Notes: generated by a model not told the origin, from the sequence alone. A stretch of 64,000 bases of DNA from CAVYUC01 sp963771595 (GCA_963771595.1 CAVYUC010000014.1:62001-126000), one strand, 5' to 3'; positions 26,401-35,840 are shown, counted from the first letter of the stretch. A program made the numbers and translations.

Positions 26401-26432
26401 AATAAATCCGGGTACTGCCCGGATTTTATTTT
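26401..26432 (+). terminator. Intrinsic terminator of the ECF sigma cluster
   Basis: A 9-bp GC-rich stem (404-412 with 418-426 of this thousand) with loop TACTG is followed by TATTTT. It lies 20 nt after the DUF4252 stop. Confidence 0.75.
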
Positions 26433-26492
26433 CCCTGTCATTAATGAGTTTCCAACTATTTCGTATTTTTAGCCTTCATAGAATCAGAAAAA

Positions 26493-27254
26493 ATGGAAGT
26501 AAATTCACTGTTTGGGAAACATCAGATTACCAATGGAAATAGTAAATTATTCAATTTTGGGAAACTAACTATCGGCGCAAAAAGAGAAAAGGAGGGTTGG
26601 TTTTTATTAACTCAGGAAGGCGAAACTGATGAAAAGAAACAATTCCCGGAACTTACGGAAGGTGATTTCTATCAGACCGGAAAATCAAATTCACTACTGA
26701 TTCTTCCTGCCACACCATCAAAACCACTGGTTTTTAAAGGCAGCAAAATGTTTGTAACCCCCAAGCAAAAACTTACTTTCTTCATCAAAATCCCATTGAG
26801 TATCCAGGTGTATTTTTCGAAAAACCAACCTGAAAACCTGCTTAGGGAAATTCCCGGCACCCGGCTTTCAGATACATGGTTTGGTGACCCCGACAGCGGA
26901 GAGCCTGCCTTTGCATTGGGAAGCGATTTTTATCTTAACCTTGAAAATATTGATATCTCAGCTTTGGAAGCAGTGTGTCCGGTATCTATTTTCAACAATT
27001 CGTCCGGTATACTTGAGGTGGAGCGTTTGATAATCCGGTCGGACAATCTGGCTTTATACAAAAATGAACGAATTATTTCGAGCGTTGTGGAAATTGAATA
27101 TAAAGGCAAAGATACCGTGAGTTCGGCTGAATACCATTATTCCAAAATCTTTCACGGCGAAAAACCGGAAGTCATTACCAAACCTCGTAGTTCGGGAAAA
27201 AGCTTATTGAAGATGAATTTTCATTTCATTAAAAATATTTATAAATCAGAATGA
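26493..27254 (+). CDS. DUF432-like protein paired with a mechanosensitive channel
   Basis: The 253-residue soluble protein is beta-rich with no signal peptide or membrane segment. It resembles the DUF432 family in its all-beta pattern (PATPSKPLVFKGSKMFVTPKQ, then IPLSIQVYF, and a late VEVERL-type strand). DUF432 genes often sit beside MscS-type channels in archaea and bacteria, and one follows here after 42 nt. A role in tuning the channel is inference. The family call is moderate because I rely on remembered pattern and context. Confidence 0.6.
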   Translation: MEVNSLFGKHQITNGNSKLFNFGKLTIGAKREKEGWFLLTQEGETDEKKQFPELTEGDFYQTGKSNSLLILPATPSKPLVFKGSKMFVTPKQKLTFFIKIPLSIQVYFSKNQPENLLREIPGTRLSDTWFGDPDSGEPAFALGSDFYLNLENIDISALEAVCPVSIFNNSSGILEVERLIIRSDNLALYKNERIISSVVEIEYKGKDTVSSAEYHYSKIFHGEKPEVITKPRSSGKSLLKMNFHFIKNIYKSE

Positions 27255-27296
27255 CAATTAAAATATAATTGTAACATCACTTTTAAATTCTTGTGA

Positions 27297-28133
27297 ATGG
27301 ACTTTAACTGGTCGAAATATTTTAGCGCGAAAAATCTTGAAACGTTTCTCCGCATTCTTGTAATACTTGTAGTTGGGTTAATCATAATTTATTCAATTGC
27401 CTGGGTAATCAGGAAATTTCTGCCATCGCGGTGGTCAAAACAGCGAAAAATGATAATCAACCGTGCGGTGGTTTATACAGGATTTGTCACGCTGCTGTTT
27501 ATTATTATTTCTGAACTTAGTATTGATCTCGCTCCAATATTTGGTGCAGCCGGGGTAATTGGAATTGTTGTTGGAATTGCATCGCAAACCAGCATCGGTA
27601 ATATTGTCAGTGGTTTTTTCCTTGTCTCTGAAAAATCGTTTGAAATTGGCGATGTCATCCGGATTGGCGACAAATCGGGTGTTGTTTATGGTATCGATTT
27701 GCTTTCGATAAAAGTTAAAACATTTGATAACCTGCTCATCCGGATTCCAAATCAAACGGTTATCAGTACAGAACTGACCAACATTACCCGTTTTCCCATC
27801 CGCCGGCTCGATATTGAAATAAGTGTGGCGTACAAAGAAGACCTCGAAAGAGTGAAAACAATTTTGGAGCAAATTGCCAAAAACAACCCGCTTTGCCTCG
27901 AAGAACCTGCCCCACTCATCATTTTTAAAAATTTTGGAGACAGCGGAATCGATATCCTGCTGGGTGTTTGGTTTGAAAAGGCTAATTTCCTTAAAGTAAA
28001 AAATTCTATTTTCCAGGAAATCAAAAAGACCTTTGATGAAGAGGGAATAGAAATCCCATTCCCGCACGTTACCTTATATACCGGCGCCGAAACAAAACCA
28101 TTTCCGGTTACCACTAAAAAAGAGAATAGCTAA
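27297..28133 (+). CDS. Small-conductance mechanosensitive channel, MscS family
   Basis: This 278-residue inner-membrane protein is a short MscS-type channel that opens when membrane tension rises, releasing solutes on osmotic downshock. Two N-terminal helices precede the pore helix (FGAAGVIGIVVGIASQTSIGNIVSGFFL, Ala/Gly-packed, about 82-110). The beta domain follows (EIGDVIRIGDKSGVVYGI, about 117-135), then the cytoplasmic vestibule ending PFPHVTLY. The start ATG is at 27297. It is preceded by the DUF432-like gene. Confidence 0.92.
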   Translation: MDFNWSKYFSAKNLETFLRILVILVVGLIIIYSIAWVIRKFLPSRWSKQRKMIINRAVVYTGFVTLLFIIISELSIDLAPIFGAAGVIGIVVGIASQTSIGNIVSGFFLVSEKSFEIGDVIRIGDKSGVVYGIDLLSIKVKTFDNLLIRIPNQTVISTELTNITRFPIRRLDIEISVAYKEDLERVKTILEQIAKNNPLCLEEPAPLIIFKNFGDSGIDILLGVWFEKANFLKVKNSIFQEIKKTFDEEGIEIPFPHVTLYTGAETKPFPVTTKKENS

Positions 28134-28412
28134 ACACTATTTTGAAACCAGAATGCGCCGGAGCTTTTTGGTCATTCTTTGAATTATCTGCACAAATTTT
28201 CAGGAATTCCTGCTGCTGGAGTTATCACACGGCTACTTTTTGTTTTTCCAAAATCGAATAAATCACAGGAAATTAAATTACAACAAATCTCCCATTAGAT
28301 AATGAATAGCAAAAACAGGATGGATATTTAACTGAAAGTCATCCATTAAAGCAATGAACAATTTTATTTCATACTTGGTTGTATTTTTTAGACACATAAA
28401 AAATTTTAACCC

Positions 28413-30122
28413 ATGAAAAAGTATTATTCTATTTTACTGTTACTGGTTTTATCAACTGGTACATTTTCAGCATATGCACAAGAGGGAGGAGTATTAATCT
28501 CAAGGAATTCCGGAAGTTTTTTTATCGCTATTACTGCAGGTATTTTACTGGCATTCGCTTTCCAGTTTATCATTACCAATTTGGCTGTAGCGCTTGGTAT
28601 TACTGCAATTGGCGATGTCAGAAAATCCGGAAACAGCGATTCTGACAGTAGCTCCAGCTCCTCCGATTCTACCCCAACCGGTGTTAAAATATCCACCGGG
28701 GCTGGTGTTTTTATGCTTGTAACGCTTTCTATATCCTTGTTTTTTGCAAGTCTTATTGCTGTAAAACTGAGTCTTATTCCAGGTAACATTATCGGATTGT
28801 CGCTCGGTCTGGTAATTTGGGCAGGTACATTGCTGCTGGGTATTTATCTCGACTCAAAGCTTATATCTACTCTGGCCGGATCATTTTTCGGACTGGTAAA
28901 AAATACACTTTCAACAAGTGTTTCTGCAGTCGAAAGTATTTTTGGTTCCAGCACCGAAAAGAAAATGAAGAATACTGCCCGTGAAACAGTAAAAACCATT
29001 CATGACGAAATAAGGCAGGAATATGATTTGTCAGGGTTTCAGCAAAAAATGGATGAATATGTATCGAAACTTGAGCCTCAACGGTTTGATGCCGATACTC
29101 TTCAAGAACATTTGCTGGATCTTTTAAATGAGATAGAAATCAGGGAGCAATATACTCCTGATGATCCGGATGCTACCAAACGCATGTTTCTGGATATCGC
29201 CGAAAAACAAAAAGGGCTATCCGGAAAGGATAAAGAAAATTTGAAAAATGCATTTGATAAAGCCCGTGAAGCAATGAAAACAAAAGGATCGAAGGCGGAC
29301 AAGGCCGCTGCTTTTGTTGATAAAATTACACCTGGTAATGAACAACAGGGAAAAGAATACCGCCAAAAGGTAGTTCAGTTTTTAAGAGACACCAATCGTG
29401 AAGAGTTAAATCCGGATAATTTAAGGGATGATTTGGATCGCATATTAAATCACCCGGCGGCGGCTCCTGAAGTAGTAAAAACCCGTGTAAGCCAGCTGGA
29501 TCGAACAACATTAAAATCAGCAATGGCTACCAATGGTTTTTCAGAAGATCAGGCTGAAAAAATATTATCCACCGCTGAGAATGTTATTCAAAATATTCAG
29601 ACCAAAACAAGCGAAACAACAGGTAAAGCAAACAAAACCGGTCAGGATGTAAAACAACAATCGCAGGAAATGATGGAAGAACGTAAAGTTAAAGCTGAAA
29701 TGGCAATACGTAACTGGTTCGACAGAATGAACCAGCCGGAGTTGCAATACGAACGACTTAAAATGGACGTGGAGCGTATGATGGATGATCCGAAAGCCGC
29801 TCCTCATATTTTAAAAAATCGCCTCAGTAAACTTGACCGCGAATCACTTATTGCGCTGCTTAGCAACAACAAACGAATAAGCCGTCAACAGGCAGAAAAA
29901 GCAGTTGTCAAGGTTGAAGAAGCACGCGATAATGTTATCCGCAAAATAGATGAGGTTGAAAATGAAGTAAAGTTGCGTTTGAAACAAGCCCGGCAGGAAA
30001 CCCTCAAGCAGGTTGAGGCGACCCGAAAAACCGCAGCAGCATTGGCATGGTGGGTTTTAATTGCCGCAGTTGTATCAGGCGGTGCATCCGTTCTGGGCGG
30101 CATTTTGGCGTTTACATTTTAG
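28413..30122 (+). CDS. Membrane protein with three internal helical repeats, function unknown
   Basis: The 569-residue protein has a signal peptide ending AYAQ and hydrophobic segments near 35-65, 98-120 and 125-150. A long cytoplasmic or periplasmic helical region (about 165-540) precedes a final transmembrane helix (about 545-569). The helical region holds three related units of about 70 residues. Units two and three align as NLRDDLDRILNHPAAAPEVV...SQLDRTTL and RLKMDVERMMDDPKAAPHIL...SKLDRESL; unit one is more divergent (TLQEHLLDLLNEIEI). I recall similar repeats in cyanobacterial membrane proteins but no function. A Ser-rich linker (about 75-88) lies between the first two membrane segments. 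It lies 279 nt after the MscS gene. Confidence 0.7.
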   Translation: MKKYYSILLLLVLSTGTFSAYAQEGGVLISRNSGSFFIAITAGILLAFAFQFIITNLAVALGITAIGDVRKSGNSDSDSSSSSSDSTPTGVKISTGAGVFMLVTLSISLFFASLIAVKLSLIPGNIIGLSLGLVIWAGTLLLGIYLDSKLISTLAGSFFGLVKNTLSTSVSAVESIFGSSTEKKMKNTARETVKTIHDEIRQEYDLSGFQQKMDEYVSKLEPQRFDADTLQEHLLDLLNEIEIREQYTPDDPDATKRMFLDIAEKQKGLSGKDKENLKNAFDKAREAMKTKGSKADKAAAFVDKITPGNEQQGKEYRQKVVQFLRDTNREELNPDNLRDDLDRILNHPAAAPEVVKTRVSQLDRTTLKSAMATNGFSEDQAEKILSTAENVIQNIQTKTSETTGKANKTGQDVKQQSQEMMEERKVKAEMAIRNWFDRMNQPELQYERLKMDVERMMDDPKAAPHILKNRLSKLDRESLIALLSNNKRISRQQAEKAVVKVEEARDNVIRKIDEVENEVKLRLKQARQETLKQVEATRKTAAALAWWVLIAAVVSGGASVLGGILAFTF

Positions 30123-30145
30123 TACATTCGAACTTTATATAAATC

Positions 30146-30188
30146 AAAAAGGCCATTTCACTACTAATAAGATGAAATGGCCTTTTTT
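30146..30188. terminator. Bidirectional intrinsic terminator
   Basis: A 15-bp stem (30146-30160 with 30173-30187) begins with an A-run and ends with a T-run. It separates the convergent repeat-protein and M3 peptidase genes. Confidence 0.85.
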
Positions 30189-30207
30189 AATATTCGTCGT
30201 TATTCAA

Positions 30208-32325
30208 TTACATCAATCCCCGTTTTTTCAGCAACGGTTCAATCGAAGGTTCTTTTCCACGGAATTTCAGATAAATCTTCATTCCTTCGTCTGAGCCTGA
30301 TTTGGCCAACAACTCCCGGAACTTTGCTGCAGTTTCCTTATCAAAAAGATCGCCTTTTTCCTTGAATGCATTAAACGCATCGGTATCAAGCACTGCCGCC
30401 CAAATGTATACATAGTATCCAGCAGAATAACCTCCATTGAAAATATGAGAAAAGTAAGTACTGCGGTAGCGTGGAATAAATTCAGGTATCAATCCGATTT
30501 TGTACATCGCATCTTTTTCAAACTTGCGTACATCTTTAATATCAGGGTTTTGAACAGTGTGGTAATCCATGTCGAGCAATGCTGCAGCCACATATTCGCC
30601 GGTGATAAATCCCTGGTTGAATGTTCCGCTTTTCACCAGTTTCTGAATCAGTTCATCCGGAATGGATTCGCCGGTTTTATAATGAGTTGCATACACCTTC
30701 ATCACCTCCGGCTCTGCAGCCCAGTTTTCCATAACCTGCGACGGAAGTTCAACAAAATCACGCGGCACACTGCCGGCTGTCCTGTCATAAGGGCCATCTG
30801 TAAACAAGCCGTGCAATGCATGGCCGAATTCGTGAAACAGGGTGGAAACCTCATCGAAACTCAGCAAAGCCGGAGTATCTCCGGCCGGGCGGGTAAAATT
30901 CATTACAATCGTTCCGATTCGTGGTATTCGTTTGCCATCGCGGTATGAAGCGCTGCGAAACCCTGTCGACCACGCTCCCACCCGTTTTCCGTCGCGCGGA
31001 TGAAAATCCATATACAATACTCCAAGGTGTGAACCATCAGCTTCCTGCACTTCATAAACTTCGGCTTCTTCATTATAAACCGGCAGGTCATCGCGCTGAA
31101 TAAATTTCAATCCGTAGAGATTTTCAGCCACATAAAAAATTCCTTTTTTAGCATTTTCGAGACTGAAATATGGTTTTACTTCCGCCTCATCCAAATCAAA
31201 TTTTTGTTTGCGTAATTTTTCAATGTAATACCACCAATCCCACGATTGCAGCTTAAAATTACCGCCTTCCTTATTGATAATTGCCTGCATTTCCTTCACA
31301 TCCTGTTTGGCCATTTCAAGCGCCGGATTCCAGAGTTTCATCAGGAAATCATAAACTGCTTCCGGAGTTTTAGCCATATTTACATCAATGATGTATTCAG
31401 CATGATTGTTAAAACCAATCAATTTGGCCCGCTCATTGCGGAGTTTTACCATCTTTTTAATGATTTCCTTGTTGTCGGATTCATTGTCATTGTCGCCGCG
31501 CATAAAGTACCCGCTGTACAGTTTTTCGCGCAAATCCCGGTTATCGGCATATTGCAAAAAAGGAAGCATACTTGGTTTTGCAAGGGTAAAAACCCACTTT
31601 CCCTCTTCACCAAATTTTTTGGCATCGGTTGAAGCTCGGGCTATTACATCGTCCGGCAAACCCGCAAGATCTTTTTCATTATCGATAGTCAGTCTGAAAT
31701 TTTTGTTGGTTTCAGCCAGTAGGTTTTCACCAAATTGCAGGCTCAGCTTCGATAGCTCTTCATTTAATGCTTTCAGTTTTTCCTGATTCTGAGAGGAAAG
31801 ATTAGCTCCATTCCGCACAAAATCCTGGTAATATTTTTCAGTAACCCGAAGTTGTTCTGCATCCAGTCCCAAATCATTGCGTTTGTCATAAACTGCTTTA
31901 ATTTTTTTGAACAATTCCGGATTCATGGAAATATTGTCACGGTGCCTTGTCAGCATTGGTGTAACCTCGCGATCAATTTCCTGCATTTTATCGTTAGTGT
32001 TGGCCGAAGTCAATGGTGAAAAGACTCCCCTGACTTTGTCAAGCAACGCTCCTGATTTATCCAGCACCAGAATGGTGTTTTCAAAAGTCGGTTTATCGGA
32101 ATTGGCAACAATTTGTTCAATCTCCGCTTCCTGTTGTTTAATACCTTCTGCAAATGCCGGCAGGTAATGTTCTTCTTTTATTTCATCGAATGGCGGCACT
32201 CCGAAAGGAGTCGTCCACTCTTTAAAAAACGGATTTTCCATATTTTCTGTGGTTGCTTTCTTTTGATTTTGGCATGAATAAAAAGTCATACCAAACACAA
32301 CAATTACAATTAAAATAGTTCTCAT
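30208..32325 (-). CDS. dcp: M3-family zinc metallopeptidase (dipeptidyl carboxypeptidase/oligopeptidase type), lipoprotein
   Basis: The 705-residue enzyme is a thermolysin-fold oligopeptidase of family M3, close to peptidyl-dipeptidase Dcp. The zinc site FHEFGHALHG has H498, E499 and H502. Other signatures are the downstream GSVPRDFVELPSQVMENW, with the third metal ligand, and the late GYSAGYYVYIWAAVLDTDAF. A lipobox (FYSC) at the end of a short signal peptide indicates an envelope lipoprotein, so it probably trims peptides outside the cytoplasm. It is monocistronic and reads left from about 32325. Confidence 0.93.
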   Translation of the reverse strand: MRTILIVIVVFGMTFYSCQNQKKATTENMENPFFKEWTTPFGVPPFDEIKEEHYLPAFAEGIKQQEAEIEQIVANSDKPTFENTILVLDKSGALLDKVRGVFSPLTSANTNDKMQEIDREVTPMLTRHRDNISMNPELFKKIKAVYDKRNDLGLDAEQLRVTEKYYQDFVRNGANLSSQNQEKLKALNEELSKLSLQFGENLLAETNKNFRLTIDNEKDLAGLPDDVIARASTDAKKFGEEGKWVFTLAKPSMLPFLQYADNRDLREKLYSGYFMRGDNDNESDNKEIIKKMVKLRNERAKLIGFNNHAEYIIDVNMAKTPEAVYDFLMKLWNPALEMAKQDVKEMQAIINKEGGNFKLQSWDWWYYIEKLRKQKFDLDEAEVKPYFSLENAKKGIFYVAENLYGLKFIQRDDLPVYNEEAEVYEVQEADGSHLGVLYMDFHPRDGKRVGAWSTGFRSASYRDGKRIPRIGTIVMNFTRPAGDTPALLSFDEVSTLFHEFGHALHGLFTDGPYDRTAGSVPRDFVELPSQVMENWAAEPEVMKVYATHYKTGESIPDELIQKLVKSGTFNQGFITGEYVAAALLDMDYHTVQNPDIKDVRKFEKDAMYKIGLIPEFIPRYRSTYFSHIFNGGYSAGYYVYIWAAVLDTDAFNAFKEKGDLFDKETAAKFRELLAKSGSDEGMKIYLKFRGKEPSIEPLLKKRGLM

Positions 32326-32432
32326 TTTCGATCTGGTTTTTATGAATTGAATTTGGGCCGTAATATATAGATTTTAAAATTATTGATAAATGATTTTTCC
32401 TTCAGGTCAAGGATTATTGTTTAGTAATCCAA

Positions 32433-32461
32433 TTGGCAAACCCCATTTTTTTTTATTTTTG
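32433..32461 (+). promoter_or_regulatory. Promoter for the enolase-superfamily gene
   Basis: TTG at 32433-32435, an 18-nt spacer and TATTTTTG at 32454-32461 resemble the Bacteroidota consensus. The predicted leader is about 100 nt. Confidence 0.45.
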
Positions 32462-32570
32462 AATGAAACTAAATCTGATAATCGATGAAACATCCCGGGA
32501 ATTACATTAATAATTATCTGATTTTCTTATCTTCCATTTTTACAGAAATTAAAATTAAATCCATATAGCA

Positions 32571-33983
32571 ATGAAAAAATTTGAGAGCGAATTAAAAAAC
32601 AGCGATTCTAAAACCGGTTTCAACCGCAGGGATTTTCTGCAAAAAACAGCAATGGGAGGTTTGGGAATTGCATTTCTTGCCAAATCGAACGATGTTGCTG
32701 CAAGTGTTGAATATTCAACCCAAAATGTTAGAAGAAGTTCGGCCCCAACCGATTTAAAAATTACAGATCTACGCGTGGCCCACACAACAGATGGCCCGAT
32801 TTTAAAAATGTACACCAATCAGGACATTTACGGACTGGGCGAAGTGCGCGATATTGCCGACCCTCGTTATGCGCTGATGCTAAAAAGCAGATTATTGGGA
32901 TTAAACCCGTGTAATGTGGAACAGGTATTTAAATCCATCAAACAATTTGGCGATCATGGACGGCAGGGCGGCGGAGTTTCAGGTGTTGAGATGTGCCTTT
33001 GGGATTTGGCCGGGAAAGCTTACGGTGTGCCGGCTTACCAGTTGCTGGGCGGCAAATTCCGAGATAAAATCAGAATTTATGCCGACACGCCTTCTTCAAA
33101 GGACCCGGAAGTTTATGCAAAAAGAATGCGCTCGAGAATCGAAAAAGGATTCACTTTCCTGAAAATGGATTTCGGAATTGGATTAATAAAAGATATACCC
33201 GGAGCATTAATTGGTGAAGGTTTCTGGAGCGGCCAAAGCGAATGGGACCAGAGCAAACTTGGAAATCTCAGCAATACCAAACATCCGTTTACACGCATAC
33301 AGATTACGGATTTGGGCCTTGAAAAAATGGTTGACTACGTGGCAAGAGTAAGGGAAATCGTAGGGTACGAAATCCCTATGGCTGCCGACCATTTTGGCCA
33401 TTTCGACACAAACACTGCAATTCGATTGGGAAATGCTGTTGAAAAATACCAGTTGGCGTGGCTCGAAGATTTGGTGCCGTGGATATACACTGAAAAATGG
33501 AAAGAAATAACACAAAACATAAATACACCAACACTTACCGGTGAAGATATTTTTGGCAAGGAAGCATTCATTAATCTCATCGATAATCATGCAGTTGACA
33601 TGGTGCATCCTGATTTGGCATCAGCCGGTGGCTTGCTCGAAACAAAAAAAATAGGCGATTATGCCGAAGAACGTGGAATTGCAATGGCCATGCATTTTGC
33701 CGGAACCCCGGTTTCATTCATGGCAAATATCCATTGCGCCGCTGCTACACAAAATTTTGTTGCGCTCGAACACCATGATGTGGATACACCTTACTGGGAG
33801 GATTATGTTACCGGACAGAAACCCATTCTGGCAGATGGATTTGTCGCCGTTCCGGAAGCACCGGGGTTAGGTATCGATTTAAATGAAGATGTTGTAAAAG
33901 AACATCTGAAAAAAGGCGAAAAATATTTTGCACCAACCGACGAATGGAACGAACGGAATTCATGGGATCGCCAATGGAGTTAA
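32571..33983 (+). CDS. Mandelate racemase/muconate lactonizing enzyme-family protein, exported
   Basis: This 470-residue enolase-superfamily enzyme abstracts a proton alpha to a carboxylate, typically in sugar-acid dehydration or racemisation. A Tat-type or Sec signal is visible: FNRRDFLQKTAMGGLGIAFL at about residues 17-36. The capping domain has LWDLAGKAYGVPAYQLLGG. The barrel carries the base FLKMD and metal ligands in AADHFGHFD, AWLEDLVPW and LTGEDIFG, with a late MHFAGTP. The specific substrate is unknown. Periplasmic sugar-acid dehydratases of this kind are common in Bacteroidota. It is monocistronic, just before the RNase P RNA gene. Confidence 0.88.
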   Translation: MKKFESELKNSDSKTGFNRRDFLQKTAMGGLGIAFLAKSNDVAASVEYSTQNVRRSSAPTDLKITDLRVAHTTDGPILKMYTNQDIYGLGEVRDIADPRYALMLKSRLLGLNPCNVEQVFKSIKQFGDHGRQGGGVSGVEMCLWDLAGKAYGVPAYQLLGGKFRDKIRIYADTPSSKDPEVYAKRMRSRIEKGFTFLKMDFGIGLIKDIPGALIGEGFWSGQSEWDQSKLGNLSNTKHPFTRIQITDLGLEKMVDYVARVREIVGYEIPMAADHFGHFDTNTAIRLGNAVEKYQLAWLEDLVPWIYTEKWKEITQNINTPTLTGEDIFGKEAFINLIDNHAVDMVHPDLASAGGLLETKKIGDYAEERGIAMAMHFAGTPVSFMANIHCAAATQNFVALEHHDVDTPYWEDYVTGQKPILADGFVAVPEAPGLGIDLNEDVVKEHLKKGEKYFAPTDEWNERNSWDRQWS

Positions 33984-34045
33984 ACGATTGGAAAAAAATC
34001 CAAAGCAGATAAAAATTTCTGCCTTCAGTTTTACATTAAATTATA

Positions 34046-34053
34046 TATTTTTG
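34046..34053 (+). promoter_or_regulatory. -7 element (TATTTTTG) for RNase P RNA
   Basis: TATTTTTG fits TAnnTTTG and predicts a start near 34059, at the 5' side of helix P1 of the RNA. The -33 TTG is not clear. Confidence 0.5.
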
Positions 34054-34057
34054 CACC

Positions 34058-34473
34058 GGCAGGCAGTTTTATCGCTCTTTGCATTTGTGGAGGGAGGAAA
34101 GTCCGGGCAACACAGGGCACCGTGCTTCTTAACAGGAAGATCTTTGAAAGGGGATAGCAACGTAACAGAAAATAACCATTCCCGTCCCGAAACTTCCGGA
34201 TGGGAGAACGGGTGAAAAGGTGGGGTAAAAGCCCACCGGTGGTTGTGGCGACACAGCCAGCCGTGCGTCTCACGGGTTGCAAAGCCAAATATATCCTGGT
34301 AATTACAGCTGTCGCTGTGAAACGAAGCTGCCCGTTTCGTTGCCGGCTGCACAACGGCTGCCAGGAGGGGTAGGCTGCAGCGATTCCGGCAGAAATGCCG
34401 GAACAAAAGATAAATGATAAAAATTCTTTGTCTTTTTGATGAAGAATACAGAACCCGGCTTACAAGCCTGCCA
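34058..34473 (+). ncRNA. rnpB: RNase P RNA, bacterial class A
   Basis: The catalytic RNA that cuts tRNA 5' leaders is recognised by its universal blocks. GAGGAAAGTCCGGGCAACAC is at 34091-34110. GGGTGAAAAGGTGGGGTAAAAG lies near 34209-34230. The block GGCTGCAGCGATTCCGG is near 34372, and GATAAATGAT followed by CAGAACCCGGCTTAC is near 34408-34462. GGCAGG at 34058 pairs with CCTGCC at 34467-34472 to close helix P1, which sets the ends. A terminator follows directly. Confidence 0.96.
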
Positions 34474-34478
34474 TTTTT

Positions 34479-34515
34479 AACCTGAATTGGATTTATCCGG
34501 TTCAGGTTATTTTTT
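34479..34515 (+). terminator. Intrinsic terminator of rnpB
   Basis: A 12-bp stem with two G-U pairs (34479-34490 with 34497-34508) and loop ATTTAT is followed by ATTTTTTAT. It overlaps the end of the converging epimerase gene. Confidence 0.85.
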
Positions 34516-35520
34516 ATAAAACGAATTATACCACTTTACAAACTCACCAATTCCTTTTTCCAGCGGTGTGTCAGGAGAATAGTTGAAATTTTTCTGAAGG
34601 TCACTAACATCGGCAAATGTTTTATATACATCACCAGGTTGCATATCGTGGTACTCTTTTTTGGCTTCCTTTTCAAGCGCTTTTTCAATGGTTTCAATAA
34701 AATCCATCAGTTTTACCGGCGATGCATTTCCGATGTTATAGACCTTGTATGGCGGTTGCTGCTTTGGAATGCCGTTCAATATTTTAACAATTCCATCAAC
34801 AATATCATCAATATAAGTAAAATCGCGGTACAGGTCGCCATGGTTAAAAACCTTTATGGCTTTGCCGGCAAGAATATCTTTTGTGAACGAAAAATAAGCC
34901 ATATCGGGCCTTCCCCATGGACCATAAACGGTAAAAAAGCGCAATCCTGTGGTTGGAATCCCAAACAGATGGCTATATGTATGCGCCATCAATTCATTGC
35001 TTTTTTTTGTTGCAGCGTACAAACTAACTGGATTATCTACCGAATCGGATGTGGAAAGCGGCATTTTTTTACTGTTCCCGTAAACACTTGAAGAACTGGC
35101 ATAAACGAGGTGTTGTATTTTATGGTGCCTGCAGGCTTCCAGAATATTGGTAAAACCAATAATGTTGCTGCTAATGTACGCATGTGGATTTTCGATGCTG
35201 TAACGCACCCCGGCCTGTGCGGCCAGATTGCATACCATGTCGAACTTTTCAGCTTCAAAAAGGGCATTGATTTGTTCCCGGTCTTCCAGGTTCATTCTAA
35301 CAAAGCTATAGTCCGGGTTTTCAGTACTGGTAACTTTCCTGTTCCAGGATTCTGCTTCTTCAGAAATACCTGCTTCGTTTAACCGTGCAAACTTCAGTTC
35401 TGTGGAATAATAATCGTTAATATTATCAATTCCAACCACTTTAAATCCTTCCTGCAATAATTTTTTTGCTAGGTGAAACCCGATAAACCCTGCGGTTCCG
35501 GTAATAAGTATCTTACTCAT
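34507..35520 (-). CDS. NAD-dependent epimerase, UDP-glucuronate 4-epimerase-like
   Basis: This 337-residue SDR-superfamily sugar-nucleotide epimerase probably converts UDP-glucuronate to UDP-galacturonate for surface polysaccharide. The NAD site TGTAGFIGFHLAKKL is at about 7-21. The catalytic triad is visible as SSSSVYG and YAATKKSNE. Uronate-type landmarks are AAQAGVRYSIENPHAY, TVYGPWGRPDMA and YRDFTYIDDIVDGI, which match the UDP-glucuronate epimerases of capsule and LPS clusters. It is the last gene on this strand before rnpB, with a decayed region between it and cysNC. Confidence 0.9.
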   Translation of the reverse strand: MSKILITGTAGFIGFHLAKKLLQEGFKVVGIDNINDYYSTELKFARLNEAGISEEAESWNRKVTSTENPDYSFVRMNLEDREQINALFEAEKFDMVCNLAAQAGVRYSIENPHAYISSNIIGFTNILEACRHHKIQHLVYASSSSVYGNSKKMPLSTSDSVDNPVSLYAATKKSNELMAHTYSHLFGIPTTGLRFFTVYGPWGRPDMAYFSFTKDILAGKAIKVFNHGDLYRDFTYIDDIVDGIVKILNGIPKQQPPYKVYNIGNASPVKLMDFIETIEKALEKEAKKEYHDMQPGDVYKTFADVSDLQKNFNYSPDTPLEKGIGEFVKWYNSFYKK

Positions 35521-35537
35521 TTTGTTATGCGTGATTA

Positions 35538-35822
35538 TTAAGATGATTTTTCCATAAATTGTCCTGTGAAATAAGATTTAAGTCTGTTTTTTATGAACAT
35601 TTTACCATAATAAGTTTTGAAATATTTTTCACGTTTCAATGCATCTTCCTGATTAATACATGCTTCGAAATATATTAATTTCAATGGTCTTCTGTGTTTT
35701 GTAGATGAAACCTATCCTTTTTGATGTTGCTCAAATCTTAAATTCAAATCTTTAGTGTATCCAGCATAGTTTTGACCATCTTTTTCACTTTGAAGCACAT
35801 ATATATAGAAGAATTCGTTCAT
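35538..35822 (-). pseudogene. GIY-YIG nuclease-domain gene with in-frame stop
   Basis: Read from the ATG at 35822, 95 codons form one continuous GIY-YIG domain except for a TAG at codon 37 (35712-35714). The first half has FFYIYVLQSEKDGQNYAGYT and LRFEQHQKG. After the stop the frame goes on with VSSTKHRRPLKLIYFEAC, the expected second half, and ends ...MEKSS. Small proteins of this UPF0213-like type cleave DNA or are of unknown role. The lesion is a single nonsense change, probably from a Glu or Lys codon. Neither half alone is a whole domain. Confidence 0.85.
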
Positions 35823-35840
35823 TTGAATTTATTTCACAGG
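35563..35840. repeat. 12-bp inverted repeat bracketing the GIY-YIG pseudogene
   Basis: CCTGTGAAATAA at 35563-35574 recurs inverted at 35829-35840. The left copy lies inside the 3' end of the pseudogene and the right copy lies in the epimerase remnant. It could mark a past rearrangement or be chance. Confidence 0.4.

Noticed and set aside
27435..28067. A 210-codon minus-strand frame over the MscS gene
   Set aside because: It is a shadow of the channel's codon bias; the plus-strand protein is clearly real.
35712..35714. TAG read as an amino acid in this organism
   Set aside because: Several intact genes in the window end at TAG, and no other TAG interrupts a conserved protein except higB, so recoding is not supported.
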